A DNA stretch of 64,000 bases from Eulemur rufifrons. Its lineage: Eukaryota; Chordata; Mammalia; Primates; Lemuridae. Where the stretch lies: the NCBI RefSeq assembly GCF_041146395.1, contig NC_090986.1, positions 40,584,001 through 40,648,000 of the forward strand, in the 5' to 3' direction. The number at the start of each line of letters is the position of its first letter. Position 1 is the first letter of the stretch. Shown piece by piece: positions 23,039 to 35,983 of this stretch. The position numbers were made by a program, and so were the translations under genes. The notes under the pieces are model-generated. The model was not told the origin of the DNA, made no database searches, and saw nothing but the letters and a program-made list of their open reading frames with translations.

Positions 23039-23489
23039 TAGAGGGAAGGAAAAGGAGAGGAGGTATAGGAGAAACCAGATATACAGAAAGGAGCAAAGAT
23101 AAAATGCAGTAAGAGAATATTGCCTAGGTTTCTGAGGCATTCACAGTTGCAGTTCCTTTCTGAGTCAAGACCATATTTGTATAACCATTTCTTTCTTTTC
23201 CTTAAGCTACCTTGGCATGATTTCTACTGCCTGCAAGGAAAGAGTCCTAATTAGCACCAGAGAGGAAGTAGAAGTGTCTTTGTCCAGCATTATCTCAAAT
23301 AAGTCTGGAAAGCAGACAGTGTCTAGATTGACAGAACACCCCTGTGTTTGCTGGGGTCTCTGCCTCATTTCTGGACTCTGGGTAACTGTGGAGTCTGCCA
23401 CCCCCAGACTCAGATCATTTTGATTGTTTCTTTCTATTAATAACACTTGAGTTTTCACTGAAAGCAGTGGGTACTTGGCTCAGAATATT
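23039..23489. other. Unclassified stretch
   Basis: No gene or recognisable repeat. Purine bias continues to about 23100. Confidence 0.4.
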
Positions 23490-23645
23490 GGAGGTAGAAG
23501 GGGCCTTGGAAATTACCTGTACAGCCTCCTCATTTAGCAGATAAGAAAACAGAGGCTCTAAGGCATGAAGAGGTTTATTCAAGGTTACATGATAAATTAG
23601 CAGCAAAATCATGACCAGAACCTTCCAACATTAGACTCTTCCCTG
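23490..23645 (-). repeat. MIR-like fragment, antisense
   Basis: Words 'cctcctcatttagcagataagaaaacagaggctctaaggcatgaagagg' and 'caaggttacatgataaattagcagcaaaatcatgacc' follow the antisense MIR order. Confidence 0.5.
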
Positions 23646-24543
23646 TATACTGCCAGCCAAAGTGAACATCTGTGTTGGGCCACAGCCAAGGGAAAAAAAC
23701 AAAACAAAACAGTGCTGTGTGGAAATGGTGATAAACTTCATGAAAAACAGCAATTTTCATCAACTCTCATCTTCTTGGGAGGTGGCTTGGAGTTCTAGCT
23801 TTTTCTTGCAGAGTTTTTGGCCCTGCTCCCACAGCAAGAATAGCATTCAACTTCACAGCCTTTATTTCCAGGGTCAGTATAGTAAATAAGATGAAAGCCT
23901 CAAGCTTAATTGGAGTTTCTTTTATAAAACAGAATGGAAGGGTCATTGAAATGTCAAAACATTTTCCAGTGATCTGGGCGACTTACCTTTCCCTAAAGTA
24001 ATTGCCAAATTTTTCAACATGACATTTGCATTGGGGAAGGGCTTGCAGGGAATTAGAAATCACACCAGGCCAGGTTTTCATCCTCTGCAATGATGGAAAT
24101 AGGGAATTCCCACTGAGGTCTTGCACATATTTCGCTTTCAATTCTTTCAATCATTTTTGGCTTTTAGAGCAGCTTCCAAGCTATTTCAGGAACTATACTT
24201 TTTCCTATGTAGAACTTGCTGCCATTAAATCAACCCAGAATTCAAATTTCAACAAATTATTGGGACAAATTTATTAGTTTTAAAGAAGTCAAATGAATAT
24301 TCACTCTCAATAAAATTACTAATCAAACTGACAACAAACTCATATCCATGATGATGTCTTAATGGATGGTGATTTATATACACTATTCATTTTGCTAGTT
24401 TCAATTAATGGTAGATAGTGTGTACTTTTAACTAATCATTCCTTTTCTTGTGTATTGAAAGAGGGCGGTAAATGTAGTTGAACTCTATTATTTCAGGATT
24501 TGATAAATCAGAGCTGTGCTATTTTGAAGTTTAAAATTTAGCT
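23646..24543. other. Unclassified stretch
   Basis: About 900 bases, AT-rich from 24160 on, with nothing recognised. Confidence 0.4.
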
Positions 24544-24946
24544 TGTTCTATGGTTTGAATGTGTCCCCCCAACAAAGTTCACGTGTTGAAAAGCCAATCC
24601 CAAATGCAACAGTGTTGAGAAATGGGACTCCTAAAAGTGATTAAGTTACGAGTGCTCTTCCCTCTCGAATGGATTAAGTCATTATTGCTGGAGTGAGTTA
24701 GTTATCAAACGGGAGTGTGTTCCTGATAAAAAGATAAGTTCAGTTCCCTTCCTCTCTTACTCTCTCATGCTCTCTTGCCCCTCTGCCGTCTGTCATGGGA
24801 CGATGCAGCAAGAAGGCTCTTGCCAGATGTCAGCACTTTGATTTTGGACTTACCAACCTCCAGAAGGGTAAGAAATAAACTTCTTTTCTTTATAAATTAC
24901 CCAGTCTGTGGTATTCTTTTATAGCAATGCGAAACAGCCTAAGACA
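24544..24946 (+). mobile_element. MaLR solo LTR, MST/THE1-like
   Basis: Starts TG and ends CA (tgttctatggtttgaatgtg ... cctaagaca). Diagnostic parts are 'tggtttgaatgtgtccccccaacaaagttcacgtgttgaaa', 'gaatggattaagtcatt', 'cgatgcagcaagaaggctcttgccagatgtcagcactttgattttggacttaccaacctccag', the polyA region 'gtaagaaataaac' and 'tttataaattacccagtctgtggtattcttttatagcaatgcgaaac'. At about 403 bp it is full length for this LTR class, and no internal region is attached. Confidence 0.8.
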
Positions 24947-24989
24947 CCTTACTTGATAATCATTTTACTGTCAAAGTATAAGTGTCAGG

Positions 24990-25255
24990 GAAAATAAGTA
25001 AAATGCTTACCTACCATTAATTGAATGTGCTAGTAACTTTACATGAATTCTCCCATTGCCTTATCGGAGCAACCCTATCAGATGGGCATTATCATTCATG
25101 AATACCCTCTTTTTGAGGGTAGTTGAGACTACAGAGTCTCAGAGAGGTTGAGAGACTTAAGCCCATACAGCTACTCCTTTGCTGGGCTGGAAAGTAAACC
25201 CAAGTGTTTCTGACACTATGGCTTGTGCTTTTTTTCTCTGACAAGATACATCCAG
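24990..25255 (-). repeat. MIR SINE, antisense
   Basis: Antisense MIR order: 'tttacatgaattctcccattgccttatcggagcaaccctatcagatgggcattatcatt', 'gagactacagagtctcagagaggttgagagacttaagcccatacagcta', 'ggctggaaagtaaacccaagtgtttctgac'. Confidence 0.75.
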
Positions 25256-25269
25256 CAAACACTCAGCAG

Positions 25270-25440
25270 CAGTTTATTTATTCATTAATTACCCTATTCA
25301 TCAAACATTTATCAAGTCCCCACAATACATGTACCAGACAGGCTCTGGCAGTACAGAGATGAATAAGATCCAGACCCTACTCTGGGGGTGGGAGATGGAG
25401 AGAGGTATACTTGGAAACAGATGATTGCCAAACAGTGTAG
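25270..25440 (-). repeat. L2 LINE 3' end, antisense
   Basis: Reads as the reverse complement of the L2 terminus: 'tttatttattcattaattaccctattcatcaaacatttatcaagtcccca', 'gtaccagacaggctctggcagtacagagatgaataagatcc', followed by the ggggtgggagatggagag segment. Confidence 0.65.
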
Positions 25441-25818
25441 CCACCACTGTCACAGAGCTATATACACAAACCAACCATTATAAGAAACACTTCATTTGCT
25501 GATACACATTTTACTTATTTCTCCACTGAAGTCATTTTGTTGGCATTCTTCAAGTTGCTTTGTGTAATTCAAAATAGTAGAACTATTTCTTTAATAGCTT
25601 TCAGTTCATCAGAATAATGGAGGCTGGATATCTGTCAAGTAGCCCAACACTGGTTAGGTTTTACCTTAGTTATCTACCTTAGTGGTTTCTTGGCCAAACT
25701 GACATTTCATACAAAGGATGACTTAGGTGCAGAGTTTAAGTCAGTCAAGAGAGCTTTCGTCTCTTCCAGGAAAGCAGCATCTTTGCTACATCAATGTTTC
25801 ACCATGTGTGTTGTTATT

Positions 25819-27897
25819 TTTTTTTCTTTTTTGATTTCAGAATATTTTGGTGGTACAAACATTTTGGTTACATATAATGCTTTTGCCTTGCCCAAGCCAG
25901 TGCTACAAGCATGCCCTTCCCCCATACAGTGCACTCCACATTCATCAGTTGTGAGTTTACCTACCCCCATCACCCCCCTCCCACCTGACCGGCACCATGT
26001 GAGCACCTCAGTGTTGATTGGTTAGCACCAATTTGATGGTGAATACACGTGGTGCTTGTTTTTCCGTTCTTGTGATACCTCACTTTGAAGGATGGGCTCA
26101 AGCTCTAACCAGGATAATATAAGGGGTGTTAGTTCATCATTGTTTTTTGTAGTTGAGTAGAACTCCATGGTATACATAGACCACATTTTATTAATCCACT
26201 CATGTATTGATGGGCACTTGGGTTGTTTCCACATCTTTGCAATTGTGAATTGTGCTGCTATAAACATTCGAGTGCAGATGTCTTTATTATAGAATGTCTT
26301 TTTTTCCTTTGGATAGATGCCTAGTAGTGGGATTGTTGGATCAAATGGTACTTCTATTTTTAGTTCTTTATCTCCAAATTACTTTCCACAGGGGTTTTAC
26401 TAATTTGAAGTCCCACCAGCAGTGTAAGAGTGTTCCTATCTCTCCACATCCATGCCAACATTTGTTGTTTTGGGACTTTTTGATAAAGGCCATTCTCACT
26501 GGAGTTAGATGATATCTCATTGTGGTTTGGATTTGCATTTCCCTAATGATTAGATATGTTGGGCACTTTTTTATATGTTTGCTGGCCATTAATCTGTCTA
26601 CTTTTGAAAAGTTTCAGTTCATGTCCTTTGTCCACTTTTTGATGGGGTTCTTTGATTTTTTTTTTGTTAATTTTCTTAAGTTCTATGTAGATTATTGTTA
26701 TCAGCCCTTTATTGGATATGTAGAATGCAAATATTTTCTCCCATTCTGTAGGCTATTTATTCATTCTAATGATAGTTTCCTTGGCTGTGCAGAAACTTTT
26801 TAATTTGATCAGGTCCCATTTGTTTAGTTTTGTAGCGGCTGTGATTGCTTTGGGGGCATTCTTCATAAATTCTTTGCCTAGGTCAATGTCTACAAGAGTT
26901 TTCTCAACATTTTCTTCTAGAATTCTTAAGGTTTCACACCTTAGGTTTAAGTCTGTTATCCATTGTGAGTTGATTTTTGTGAGAGGTGAGAGGTGGGGAT
27001 CCAGTTTCACTCTTCGGCATGTAGTTATAGAGTTTTCCCAGCACCATTTATTGAATAAGGATTCTTTTACCCAATGCACATTTTTGTCTGTTTTGTCAAA
27101 GATTAGATGACAATATGAGAATGGTTTTACATCTGGGTTCTGAGTCCTGTTCCAGGGGTCTATATCTCTGTTCTTATGCCAGTACCATGCTGTTTTGGTT
27201 ACTATAGCCTTGTAGTACAGCTTGAGGTCTGGTAGAATGATGCCTCCCAATTTCTTCTTTTTGCTTAAGATTGCTCTTTATACAAAGTCTTCTCTGGTTC
27301 CATATGAAGCATAGAATTATTTTTTTCTAGATCTGTAAAGAATGATGATGGTATTTTGATAGGGATTGCATTAATTCTGTAGATCACTTTAGGTAGTATG
27401 GACATTTTAACAATATTGATTCTGCCAATCCATGAGCATGGTAGGGTTTTCCATCTGTTTACATCTTCTACAATTACTTTTCTCAGTGTTTCATAGTTCT
27501 CCAAATATAGGTCTCCCACCTCCTTCATTAAATATGTTCTTAAATATTTGATTTTCTTTCATGCTATTGTAAAAGGTTCTGGGTGTTTTATTTGATTTTC
27601 AGCTTGGCTGTTATTGGTGTATATGAATGCCACTGATTGCGTACATTGATTTTATATCCTGAGACTTTACTGAATTCATTTATCAATTCCTGGAGTCTCT
27701 TGGTTGAATCCTTGGGATTTTATAATGATATGATAATATTATATCATCAGCAAAGAGTGAGAGTTTGATCTCTTCTGCTCCCATTTGGACACCCTTAATT
27801 CTCCTCCATTGCCTGCTCTGGCTACGACTTCCAGCACTATGTTGAATAGAACTGGAGAAAAGTGGGCAACCTTGTCTGGTTCTAGTTCTGAGCAGGA
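25819..27897 (-). mobile_element. 5'-truncated L1 (2.1 kb), antisense
   Basis: The T-run and 3' terminus lie at 25819-25860; 5' truncation falls inside the reverse-transcriptase region at 27897. Flanking 16-bp repeats catgtgtgttgttatt (25803-25818) and catgtctgttaatatt (27898-27913) match at 13 positions, so this is an older insertion than the Alu at 4261. The 3' UTR words are shared with the other L1 copies. One consistent strand and order throughout, with no inversion. Confidence 0.9.
26022..27835 (-). pseudogene. L1 ORF2 C-terminal half, disrupted
   Basis: ORF2 protein supplies endonuclease and reverse transcriptase for target-primed reverse transcription; only the RT palm onward remains. 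From 5' to 3' on the minus strand: the FADD catalytic box at 27743-27754; the '[26 protein letters not shown]' region at 27350-27450; a 165-residue open frame 26753-27250 with [27 protein letters not shown] and LFNKWCWEN; then '[16 protein letters not shown]' and '[14 protein letters not shown]' (26368-26589); and the terminal block MFIAAQFTIAKMWKQPKCP (26022-26267). Stops and frameshifts separate these frames. Confidence 0.88.
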
Positions 27898-27913
27898 CAT
27901 GTCTGTTAATATT

Positions 27914-30479
27914 GCAAACATTGTTCTTTGAAGCCCCTTAAGAAAGATATAACTTTGCAAGTAAACATTTTCTTCTGATTTTTATTTTTTTCAGAAACAT
28001 GTATTTAGCTACTTTCAGATCCTCAAAAAGATACTCCATTTCTAGGTTTCAGTACTGCTAGAAGGATTTGTACATGCAAGGGATGAACAATTATTTGAAG
28101 GAAACCTGTTTTATTTCATTAAGAGTCATTTCACCATCTATAAATTGGAGATATCTGCTCTGCACTCTTCACAGGGCTGTAAATAGGGTCACATGATATA
28201 ATACAGGCAAAATTATTTTGGAAACTCTATCAGATATTGTAGCTGTTGTAAAAGTGAACTTATGTGCTCCAAAGTATATAGATCATACATTGCAAAATAT
28301 GTGGTTGTGGTTTAGGTGGACTACAGAATTTCATTTTTGAAATAAATTCTAACTGATTAGACATCTTTGTGGTATGAATGACTTGTTCTAGCATACTTGT
28401 TCTATAGATTCCAATGTTGAACTTTCTTATAGCAGGATACACTTATCTTGTCTTTTTAAAGCATATCTACTTTAATGAACTAATGCTTTACATAATAATT
28501 CTGATTCACTGTAACTAGAATCCATCTTCATAAGTATGTATTTGGTCTTTCTAGAACCCAAGTATATCTCAAACAATGACAACAAAAACAACCTAAAGGT
28601 TTCAGCAGAGCCATATTAAATGTCTAAAAGCTTTTAAAAACCAACACCGGTCAGCAGTATCGTCATAGTCCCCCATCTGTCATACTGTACTTAAACACCA
28701 TTACAGTTTGATACAGAAAGTGAGTCAGAAGCAAATGATTAAATCTGAGCTTTGGCTTGCTGTGAAAATGTCAAATGACCACATAAAAAGAGACAGCTGT
28801 AACTGCACCATAAATGTGCTAAAGGAAGGGGCAACTGATGATCTTGGGTAGATTAGAGCACCAAGCACAGAGAAATTCATGATAGGGCTGTATCTCTGAA
28901 TGGAGCTAACTGGTGTTAGTATAAGAAAAGTTACTACTGGAGTCTGTGGATTGCCTCTGGGAACATGTTAAATACTTCTTCCAAATTTCAGTTACTATTT
29001 CTAAAAGCCATAAAAGGAGAGTCAATTTTTGTGTGGGCCTCCTGAAAAAAGAAAGGAAAACACCCAGTGGGCCTTTGGTATTATAAAATTATCATATAGA
29101 CTGTATTTGAGAATTATGGGAAAAATAGGAGGCAGGGGAAACCTATTCCTTCATTTCCAGATAAATGGCAGAGTCTGGCAATAAAACTTCATTGTTCATG
29201 AAGTTAGAGTGCTTTGATAGAACAGTTCCAAGAGAGGCGCAGAATGCCACAGATGAGTTCTTCAAACCACAGCCATCATCTATGAAAGTATATTAGGGGC
29301 AGGCAAGGATGGAAGACAGGGAGAACGACACTAGTCTTGAACTCAAAGTTAGGTTTGAGGATGAGCAATACTGCTCATCCTGCAAAGGCGGCTTTGCTTC
29401 CAAACTTTTTCTTAAGATTTTTATTTTGCTGTCACATTTTTAAATTTCACAGATTTTCTTTTTTTTTCTATCATCATTCTTAGGTTTATAGCTTTTGGTT
29501 CTTATTTTATGGATTAAGTTTACAACATTACCTCTTGGAGGGTTTCAATTATTGTCTATTCAAACTTTCTGGCTGCCTACAACATTGTTTCTGTTTTCCC
29601 TGAGTTTTATTGATTTGTTTTATTTTATGTTGTTTTTTAACTTTTTGGATCTCTTTGATTCTCTCATATCAGAGACTTTCCTCAAATGACTTATGATTCT
29701 TGGATTCTACTCATTTTTAAGAATGAGACAATAAAAGGTTGGTCAATTACCATGTATAAATGGAAAAAGATTATCAATGAATAGTGGTAGTGTGTGGTGT
29801 CAGAACCCAACCCCCCCCCCCCTCGAACACACATACACTTGCTATTATATGTAAGTCTTTTCTCTTGGTTTGGTCAGTTTCCTACCTGAAAGTGTAAACC
29901 TTTATACCAGAATTCTGGAGAAAGTGAGAATAAATTTCCATTTACTTAATACCCATATTTTTAATAATATATAACACACCAACCCTCCACTCTGTCTGAA
30001 GGTTGAGTCTAGAATCTCTCTATTTTAGTCTGCTCAGAGAGTAAACTTCTGTCTTCTATTGTGTTTGGAAAGATTTCTAGGGTTCTCAATACATTTTGTA
30101 AGGATTTTCAACCGATACCTTTGTTTTTAGAGCCCATTTGTTTTCTCCCACTTTCATACAATAGGGTGCCCCCAATTCCTGAACTTTCTGTCGCTTAGCC
30201 TGGCTTTGTCCCACTGCTGGTAGTAAGGTCACCCCTCCCAGGTCTACTTCTTCATTACCTCTTACTCACCAGCTTTCTAGTTTTGAAAGTTATTTTACCA
30301 TTGTCTTCTTTCCTGCTCTTTTTTTTTTTGTGTGTGTGGGTTTATGCCCTTAAAAAATCTCTTTGTTATCATCTAGTGGGGTTTGGGAAGGAACTGATAA
30401 ACATATGTGTTCAATCTGCCATGTGTAACTGGTCTCAGTGTTTTATTTTTAGTGTTGGTTTTTAAAATATTTGGTTGTA
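27914..30479. other. Mostly unclassified, gene-free stretch
   Basis: A weak sense MIR piece may lie at 28125-28250 ('tttcaccatctataaattggaga...cacagggctgtaaatagggtcacatgatataatacagg'). A 12-C homopolymer is at 29811-29822. Otherwise AT-rich, with no gene or named repeat recognised. The T-rich part 29440-29720 has the look of an old antisense LINE but I cannot place it. Confidence 0.4.
29811..29822. repeat. Poly-C run
   Basis: Twelve consecutive C bases (after 'cagaacccaa'), unusual in this AT-rich setting. Sequencing length errors are possible here. Confidence 0.9.
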
Positions 30480-30930
30480 AAAGTGATGTATGTTATTGTA
30501 GAAAATTCATTAATTAAATTATAAATTATAATAAAAATAACCCAGGAACCCATTTTCTGTGGGCAATTAACATTTTGGTTATTTTCTTGAAGTATTTTTT
30601 AGAATTGATTTTTACATAGTTGAGACCATTTTGTAGTTATAATTTTATATTCTATTTCTTTTAATTTTTACTCAATGTTATACAGATTTTCTGTGTTATT
30701 AAAACAATTTGTAAATATTATTTTTGTAAACTTAATTATGTTGATTTCAATATACTGCTATTTATTTAGCCCTGTGTCTATTACTAGGCATTTGGGACAC
30801 TTCTTTTTTTTATTTTTTTAAAAGAAAAAAACCATTTGGGAATGAAAATCCTTATATAAAGCCTTTCTTGCATTTTGAAATATTTCCAAGGACTAAATTC
30901 CAGGAGGTGAAATTTTTAAGCTAAAAAGTA
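30480..30930 (-). repeat. Old LINE-like fragment (L1M-type), antisense, tentative
   Basis: The layout 'gtaaaagtgatgtatgttattgtagaaaattcattaattaaattat', 'aacccaggaacccattttctgtgggcaattaacattttggttattttc', 'ttttactcaatgttatacagattttctgtgttatt', 'ggactaaattccaggaggtgaaatttttaagctaaaaag' parallels an old LINE consensus. The piece at 49160-49670 has the same wording. Confidence 0.45.
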
Positions 30931-31840
30931 TGAACAGTATTAAGGCCATTAATACATATTAAAGCAATTATTATGTATTTTTAGCATTTATTGGAAATTA
31001 ACTCTAAATTGGCAGAATAGTACTTAGCAATTCCCAATTATCTGGTATTCTCTTGTCTCCTACCATGTCATGGAGAACCCAAAGGCCAGCTCATGTCACA
31101 CACACCTGTCTTTGCCTCCATCCCTGTCCTCATGGCCAAGTCTACCTCTCATATTTTCAGGACTTTAGGTCAGAGAATGAATGGAGGCTCCCAGTTCATA
31201 GACCATCATCTTCACTTCCCACACTTGGCTCTGGCCTGGAGTGCATATATTTAGATGTTCCAGTCTCTTTATCAAAGTGACTCTACACCTTAAATAGCCT
31301 GATCTTGGGCATCTCTTAGAGTTGGGCATGCTCACACTGGCAATTCAGTCCACCTTTGGGAGAAAAGACTGGGGGTTCCTTTGGGTAGAGAATTTCAAGA
31401 TTGCAGGTCCTAGGATGGGGCAGGGAGGGGATAAGCTCTAAGCAAGGTACTTCTTGTCCCATGGAGTCTGCCTATGGGAAGGGGGACAATAGTAGTCAGG
31501 CCAGAGTGGGGGCCTCTAAAATGCAAGAGCTGAGGTGGTGCCCTTGTAGGCTGTGTCTAAAGCGCGGCATTACTGATGGCCTTTGGCTAACTTGTCTGTA
31601 CTCTGAAAATAGTATTATGGACCTAGTCAACCATGGGAATGAAGCAGCAATCTACCTCCCCTCCAAACATGACCCAACTGAGCATGGATGAGGAGGATAG
31701 GGAGTGGGTATGGAGAGGAAAAGGGACAGAGTAGTATCTTGTCCTTTTTTCCAAGAAAGCAACAACAGGTTGATAATTTATCTACCATTACATATAGTTC
31801 TCCTATATGTGAGTGTATAGATTCCACCAAATATAGTACT
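30931..31840. other. Unclassified stretch
   Basis: No gene or named repeat recognised. It is locally GC-richer at 31340-31580 without CpG enrichment. Confidence 0.4.
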
Positions 31841-31842
31841 AT

Positions 31843-32270
31843 AGTAGGTTGGATAATACCCAAAGCTATAATATTAAATCCCAATCCCTGGAACTTGTAA
31901 ATGGTACTTTATTTAGTAAAAGAGTTTTTGCTGATGTAATTAAGTTAAGGATTTTGAGATGAGGAGATTACCCTGGATTATCTGAGTGGCCCCTAAATGC
32001 CATTGCAAATATCCCTAAAAGAGAGAGGCAAAGGGAGACAATACAGAGGCACAGAGGAGAAGACAGGGCAGAGTGTGATATGGCCATAGACTGAGGAATG
32101 TCGACAGCCACTGGAAGCTCCAAGAACCCAGGAACGGATTCTCCTCCCCTAGTGGCTCCACTGACACCTTGATTTTGGACTTCTGCCTTCATAACTATGA
32201 GGGAATAAATTTCTGTTGTTTTAAGCCACCCAGTTTGTGGTAATCTGTTATAGCCATGGGAGACTAATCC
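31843..32270 (+). mobile_element. MLT1-type MaLR LTR
   Basis: Consensus words in order: 'taggttggataatacccaaagct', 'ctgatgtaattaagttaaggattttgagatgaggagattaccctggattatctgagtggccc', 'ccactggaagctcc', 'gacaccttgattttggacttctgccttcataactatgagggaataaatttctgttgttttaagccacccagtttgtggtaatctgttatagcc'. It is a solo LTR of roughly 430 bp. Confidence 0.85.
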
Positions 32271-32544
32271 AAGGCTATTAAATGAAAACTATCAGTATCA
32301 CCTTCCTCTCAATCCCTAATCCAGGGGTTTCAAAAAACAGACAGTGGAATTCTTAGGTTATGTTTTGTCTGGCCAAAGATTTTTGTAGAGTATCAGGTAA
32401 AATTTTTTAATATTCTGGAGTTGGTGTCATTCAGGACAAAGACATGCCATAATTCCTGGGATTGGTGCATGGTGCCAGTGATTAGCCCTCATTTCTACTC
32501 CCATAAACACCATCATAGATAGAAACCCTCACAGTTTGCAATTA
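32271..32544. other. Unclassified stretch
   Basis: The phrase 'ccaggggtttcaaaaaacagacagtgg' at 32322 could be the end of a hAT transposon, but the body is not recognised. Confidence 0.3.
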
Positions 32545-32795
32545 GATTAATTGCAACTTGGCTTAACTCTCAGCCCTATCACTGTGATCTTGGGCATACT
32601 ACCTAAGCTCTTACCTTGCAACATGGACATAAACTTGTCCTGGTCCCATCGTCAGAGGCACTTTAGGAGGAACCATGTATCCTCATGCAGCTCTCCCTTG
32701 ATCAAGTCTAAGCTTCATATAAGTATTCCTTCAATGCAGTCTGGGGCTGCATAAACTCTAGGCACTCAATAAAGGTTGTAGAATGAAGTATGTAT
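32545..32795 (+). repeat. MIR SINE, sense
   Basis: 'cagccctatcactgtgatcttgggcatactacctaagctcttaccttgcaacatggac' matches the MIR core. 'taggcactcaataaaggttgtagaatgaa' matches its L2-like tail. Confidence 0.65.
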
Positions 32796-34066
32796 GTTTT
32801 TTGAATTTTGGATAGCTTGATTCATATTAAAATGTGAATTTAACATGGTCCTTTTTAAACCAAAGGAATAAACCTTGATGGTAGAAATTTATACATTATG
32901 GCTAATAAGTGAGGGTGATGTTTTAGTCAGAATAGCTCAGAGCCATTCAGATGGTGTACAAAACCATTGTATGTGTACTTTTCAGGCACAATTTATTGAT
33001 AAATCAGCCCTTTTATGACTATTTCTTTCTGTCTCATTAGACACAAAAGAAAACATAGGGGAGAGGGCAAAAGGAATGCAATTATCAAAATAATGAAAAA
33101 AATTGGATTTATCCTTTTATGTTGTTGCAGCATAGAAGGTATCACATTTAGAAAAAGGCGTATTTCCCTTTGTGTGGGAGAGAAATCAATTGAAAAACAT
33201 GGAGGGATCAACAATCTCAGTTAAAAATCTTAGAGTGCAGTAGTACAGTAGTGAACACTAAAATTTCCACAAGCAGCGACAGACCATCCCCAACTTACCA
33301 CACTGGATTGAGGCCAGCATTCAGAGCTGCTCTTTCTTCTCAACTATGCAGAAGCAGCTTGTTTAAGGAATCCGTCTTCATCTATATTTCCAATGGCCAA
33401 TGTGCTCCTTTTGACTTAGCCTGGAATTCAAATACTTATAGTTAAATATTTTCAAATGCCTACTTTTAAACTTATTCTGTCTTTTAAAAACATTTTATCA
33501 CTCCTTTTGGAGGATCTGTAGGAGGTTGGGTTGGGTTGCCAAATGATCATAGTGTCAATAGCTGTTACTACTATAGGAGCATTATGAGTGATAAAAAATG
33601 ACTTTCCTGATGTGTGGACCAGCTGTGTTGTTGGTGAGAGGTATGACAGCTGGTTTCCTTTGTTTCTTTGTTGTTTTGTGGCAGAGGGAGGATTATAAAC
33701 AGGTAGATTAAGAAATGGGAAGCAATGAGAAGCTAGACAATTATAAATGTGGAATATCTCTTTAAAAAAGAAGGAAATTTTGGCTGGTGCAAAAGGGGTC
33801 GAACAGAGTCAGCGGGTGTTTTGATAAATGTTTAGCAGCCTCTCTCTGGAAAAAGAAAGACCCTGCTTTGTAGTATTTGCTGATGTTTGTTCAGTAAATA
33901 CTCCCAAGATGGCTGATTTTAAGCTTCCAGTATGATGTCAACTGGCTCAAAAAATTTCTGAAAATCTAACAATTGGCTGTAGCAAGCTGGTACAAGCTGG
34001 ATCCAGCACACCATTGGAAGGGTAGGGGCTGAAATGGGCTGTTGTTTTTTTTCATGCTGCAATTCT
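32796..34066. other. Unclassified stretch
   Basis: No gene recognised. The part 33850-34030 ('cccaagatggctgattttaagcttcc...gctggtacaagctggatccagcacaccattgg') looks like an LTR or transposon end, but I cannot assign it. Confidence 0.35.
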
Positions 34067-34410
34067 TCACTTCAAATAGAAGTGGTTTAGTGGAATTGGA
34101 AAAGTATTGGCATAGAGTTCTGGGGGATATTTGGACATTGGTAGATCAAGAAACTGTGGCAGCATCTCTGGCCTGTCTTTGACCTTACACATGAGTTGTT
34201 GCAGATGGTAGCATTCTGAGCATGTGTTGGTGGGTACAGGGTCAATGTGAGTTTTGTGGAACATCTGAATGGCTCTGAGGACTAACCAGGATGGCATCAT
34301 GAAGCATGTGTCTCTGTGGCCAGTAACAAAGTATATTGTGTCTTGTCCTTGTAGAACAGGGTACCAGCTTCATTTTTGCCTCTAGAGATACCAGGAAACA
34401 CTCATATTCA

Positions 34411-34783
<373 letters not shown>

Positions 34784-35625
34784 AAGCATTTGTTCAGCTG
34801 TGACATAAGACTTCAGCTAGCTGCTGTGGGGCTGTAGACCTACACTGGTTTCTGTATCTAGATATATTTGCAGAAGGAATTCCCTCTTCCTTATAAAGCT
34901 ACTTTTACTTCTGAGAAAGGATATTTGTGTGGCAGTCTGCCAGCAAATGTTGAAATGTGAGTGCCAGCACACACTGAAATTCTGAGAGTTTCTCAATTAT
35001 TCTAGGTGGCAGAGAAAGGTCTTAACACATTCAAGAGGCACAAGGTTCCTTGGTGTAACGCCCCCATGCCTTGAAGGGGCTATAATTGACCACATGTGTT
35101 AGCTACTATAATTGACTACAGCTGAGAACCATTTACTGGAGAAACAGGGAGGGTAAGAGGTCTTTAGGGCCAATATCCTTGTGGGTACAATGATCTACAC
35201 TGCTATTTTTGAGTTGTCAATTTTGATAGTGTACTGCTATCAAAGGATTTGGGTTGGTGATGCTCAGGGAAGGGTTGAATAAAATCTTTAGGTTCCATAA
35301 GACCATCTGACTCATCAAGCACCAGTCAAGCCTCTTTTGCTTAAACAGGTCTTTTACTGGGGCAAATAAAGAGTTGGATTAGGAGTATGAATATAGATGA
35401 TCTAAAATACCTAGTAATTTGGGGATGTCTTTATTCTGGACAACTGCCCTCAGAACTAGCAGCAACTCTTTCAAAGACATTTCTCAGTCTTGGCCTGGAG
35501 ACAAAACCACCATAGCCAGTTCAGAACTCATTTGACCAGAGGTGAACAGATGGTAAGGTTAGGAGAATACATTACTCTGTCATGTGGGCAGCTGTCCAGG
35601 AAAACAATCCAGGAGTCTCTTCATT
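34784..35625. other. Unclassified spacer between two Alus
   Basis: About 840 bases forming part of the possible antisense retroelement relic. No independent feature. The words 'tataattgaccaca' and 'tataattgactaca' recur near 35080 and 35110. Confidence 0.35.
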
Positions 35626-35983
35626 AATTTCTTTTTTTTTTTTTTTTTTTTGAGACAGAGTCTCACTCTGTTGCCCAGGCTAGAGTGAGTGCCGTGGCGT
35701 CAGCCTAGCTCACAGCAACCTCAAACTCCTGAGCTCAAGCGATCCTCCTGTCTCAGCCTCCCGAGTAGCTGGGACTACAGGCATGAGCCACCATGCCCGG
35801 CTAATTTTTTCTATATATATATATTTTTAGCTGTCCATATAATTTCTTTCTATTTTTAGTAGAGATGGGGTCTCACTCTTGCTCAGGCTGGTCTCGAACT
35901 CCTGAGCTCAAACCATCCGCCCACCTCGGCCTCCCAGAGTGCTAGGATTACAGGTGTGAGCCACCACGCCCGGCCAAATTTCT
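35626..35983 (-). mobile_element. Full-length Alu, antisense
   Basis: T-run from 35632, 'gagacagagtctcactctgttgcccaggc', mid-region 'ctatatatatatatttttagctgtccatataatttc', and the 5' end 'ccacgcccggcc' at 35975. A short aatttct duplication is at 35626-35632 and 35977-35983. It has the same orientation and type as the Alu 860 bp upstream. Confidence 0.95.

Noticed and set aside
22692..23140. Antisense frames of 134 and 71 residues rich in Leu or Ser
   Set aside because: They arise from translating the polypurine tract; composition is purely low-complexity.
33850..34030. Possible LTR for the antisense relic at 34067-36345
   Set aside because: No TG...CA ends, no polyadenylation layout and no second copy on the far side.
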